A DNA stretch of 64,000 bases, taken from NCBI GenBank assembly GCA_007695045.1, contig REEP01000067.1, positions 1 to 64,000 on the forward strand, read 5' to 3'. The position numbers and the translations under genes were made by a program. This document shows positions 63,801-64,000 of this stretch, one piece after another; position 1 is the stretch's first letter; each line of letters starts with the position of its first letter. This DNA is from Rhodospirillales bacterium. Its GTDB lineage: Bacteria; Pseudomonadota; Alphaproteobacteria; Rhodospirillales; Defluviicoccaceae. The notes beneath the pieces are model-generated. The model made no database searches and had not been told where the DNA came from. It saw nothing but the letters and a program-made list of their open reading frames with translations.

Positions 63801-64000
63801 CGCCCGCGCCGCTGCCGCTGCCGGACTGGGCGACCCGACCGGCCCCGGCGGACCCGACGCCGCCCCGGCCGCTGGCCCCGTCGCGCCCGGAGATGGCCGA
63901 GCCGCCGGCGCAATCGCCCGCATCAGCGGACTCGGCCCACCGGCTCAACCGCGGCCGCCTGATCCACCGCCTGCTGCAGGTCCTGCCCGAGGTCCCACGT
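60896..64000 (+). CDS. addA: double-strand break repair helicase AddA (3' end outside window)
   Basis: UvrD-like helicase-nuclease; 1035 codons visible with no stop. Motifs in order: PSEAQRGAA, Walker A SASAGTGKTKVLTDR, TFTRAAAAEMTERI, IQTIHAFCQSVL, LLIDEAQDTSPEQW, VGDVKQSIFSFQGADP, MTVHGAKGLQAPIVFLPD, LLYVAMTRARDRLIV. The nuclease domain begins near the window end (RLIHRLLQVLPEV). A 12-bp repeat adds a Ser/Asp/Gly loop after motif V. Begins 3 bases after addB. Confidence 0.96.
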   Translation, partial: MPEAAAPFPDPSEAQRGAADPGVSVWVSASAGTGKTKVLTDRVLALMLAGSRPERVLCLTFTRAAAAEMTERIARELGAWHAADDAELTRRVFKVIGRSPDPEERQRARTLFARVLDAPGGLRIQTIHAFCQSVLGRFPIEAGLPPHFSVLDERDQGELMRESFERVLLAAEGGDQGLADALATVTRHVGESAFGGMIKQLAGHRSRIREIVRSHGSVDLAAAALFRRLGADDDETPEDVIARASADTAFDGPGLRAAARVLTTGGKNDATLAEAVSTWLAADPQERQDRFAPYAAAFLTVDKDDGLPRLSKKLVSKAIRTSHPEVATTVTVEAERLLAAELQRRAAITARASAALLRLGSALLDAYQNLKAGRAVLDYEDLINHTAELLRTRGSPWVLYKLDGGIEHLLIDEAQDTSPEQWRIVLALTEEFFAGEGIERENRTVFAVGDVKQSIFSFQGADPSLFAAVRDDFAKRVRAADQVWRPMSLQTSFRSTRAVLAAVDAVFAGPGAADGVSLDGEPIVHRAWRLNDGGAVELWPPVLPRTEDPTPPWKPPVERVAGDSPETRLARVIAERVKRMIVDGELLESEGRPIAPRDILVLVRRRTGFVEALVRQFKQRGVAVAGIDRMVLTDQLAVMDLMALARFVLLPSDDLSLATVLKSPLVGLDEDQLFRVAYGRSGTLWSALRDIAAGEGAPYADARNWLGEVMNLADTVPPFEFFARILGPLHGRRRLLAGLGREADDPLAEFMDQALSFERTHAASLQAFLQWLETSPVEIKRDVERAEAHDAVRIMTVHGAKGLQAPIVFLPDTMQVPKRIAPLLWPQSSDGPSDGSSDRSSDGSSNGTEHLLWSPRKEYFDPVTLAVRAAERAAQEQEYRRLLYVAMTRARDRLIVCGWRGRNAESESCWYRMVQRGLAALPGEHTPDYLEECLEDALLADLGETETATVVRLHCRQEIPPEPTEPSSPPAPLPLPDWATRPAPADPTPPRPLAPSRPEMAEPPAQSPASADSAHRLNRGRLIHRLLQVLPEVPR
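63377..63436 (+). repeat. 12-bp tandem repeat inside addA, five units
   Basis: Five units based on TCGTCCGATGGG, with point changes, encode about 20 residues of Ser-Ser-Asp-Gly type. The repeat keeps frame. Confidence 0.95.

Overview
The window is GC-rich chromosomal DNA from an alphaproteobacterium. The gene neighbourhoods (sdhCDAB; envZ/ompR/marR beside ilvE; uvrC-pgsA-moaD-moaE; gpmA-envC-ctpA-yibQ-rppH; tsaE-amgK-murU-addB-addA) and the protein sequences look most like Rhodospirillales. That placement is inference from gene order, not from a marker gene. Most genes are tightly packed, many with ATGA-type start/stop overlaps.

Layout. (1) 1-1077: right border of an integrated element. A tyrosine integrase, truncated by the window edge, runs into a tRNA-Thr(CGU) gene. 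(2) 1.2-4.7 kb: succinate dehydrogenase operon. (3) 4.9-12.3 kb: a type III polyketide synthase with an ICMT-like methyltransferase, an Xaa-Pro aminopeptidase with an unusual N-terminal extension, a small lipoprotein, an ADP-ribosylglycohydrolase, an EEP-family nuclease/phosphatase and a TlpA-like thioredoxin. (4) 12.3-14.7 kb: accessory patch with 16-bp tandem repeats, tRNA-Gln, a serine-recombinase remnant and an AbiE-type (type IV) toxin-antitoxin pair with a visible operator. (5) 14.9-31.5 kb: core genes (two-component system, MarR regulator, IlvE, LOG, HAD, MoaE/MoaD, PgsA, UvrC, FolB, pteridine-reductase-like SDR, Ca2+/cation antiporter, RppH, YibQ, CtpA, EnvC-like factor, GpmA). (6) 31.7-34.2 kb: a gene graveyard with a 38-bp Tn3-type terminal repeat, a broken resolvase, a frameshifted RHH antitoxin, an AT-rich frameshifted gene, an intact ParDE-like pair and a second, broken ParE. 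(7) 34.2-42.5 kb: nitrilase-family amidase, glutaredoxin, an isolated terminase-small-subunit-like gene, Pgi, MutL, RsmD, RluB-type pseudouridine synthase, a class I amidotransferase-like hydrolase and TadA. (8) 42.6-53.5 kb: a compact, single-strand T7-like (podoviral) virion and packaging module. It has portal, Bbp19-like protein, scaffold, capsid, tail tubular A and B, an internal virion-like protein, a very short tail-fibre protein, a holin-like protein, TerS and TerL. It has no replication, RNA polymerase or integrase genes. (9) 53.8-64.0 kb: S24-type repressor, TAXI binding protein, TsaE, AmgK, MurU, AddB and AddA (cut by the window end).

The strongest candidate for something undescribed is region 8. 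It is an apparently intact T7-type structural gene set inserted among housekeeping genes, behind one sigma70-like promoter, with the features expected of a domesticated particle or gene-transfer-agent-like system. Secondary items are the PKS/methyltransferase operon, a MoaD whose terminal Gly-Gly is capped by three residues, and the Tn3/toxin-antitoxin graveyard.
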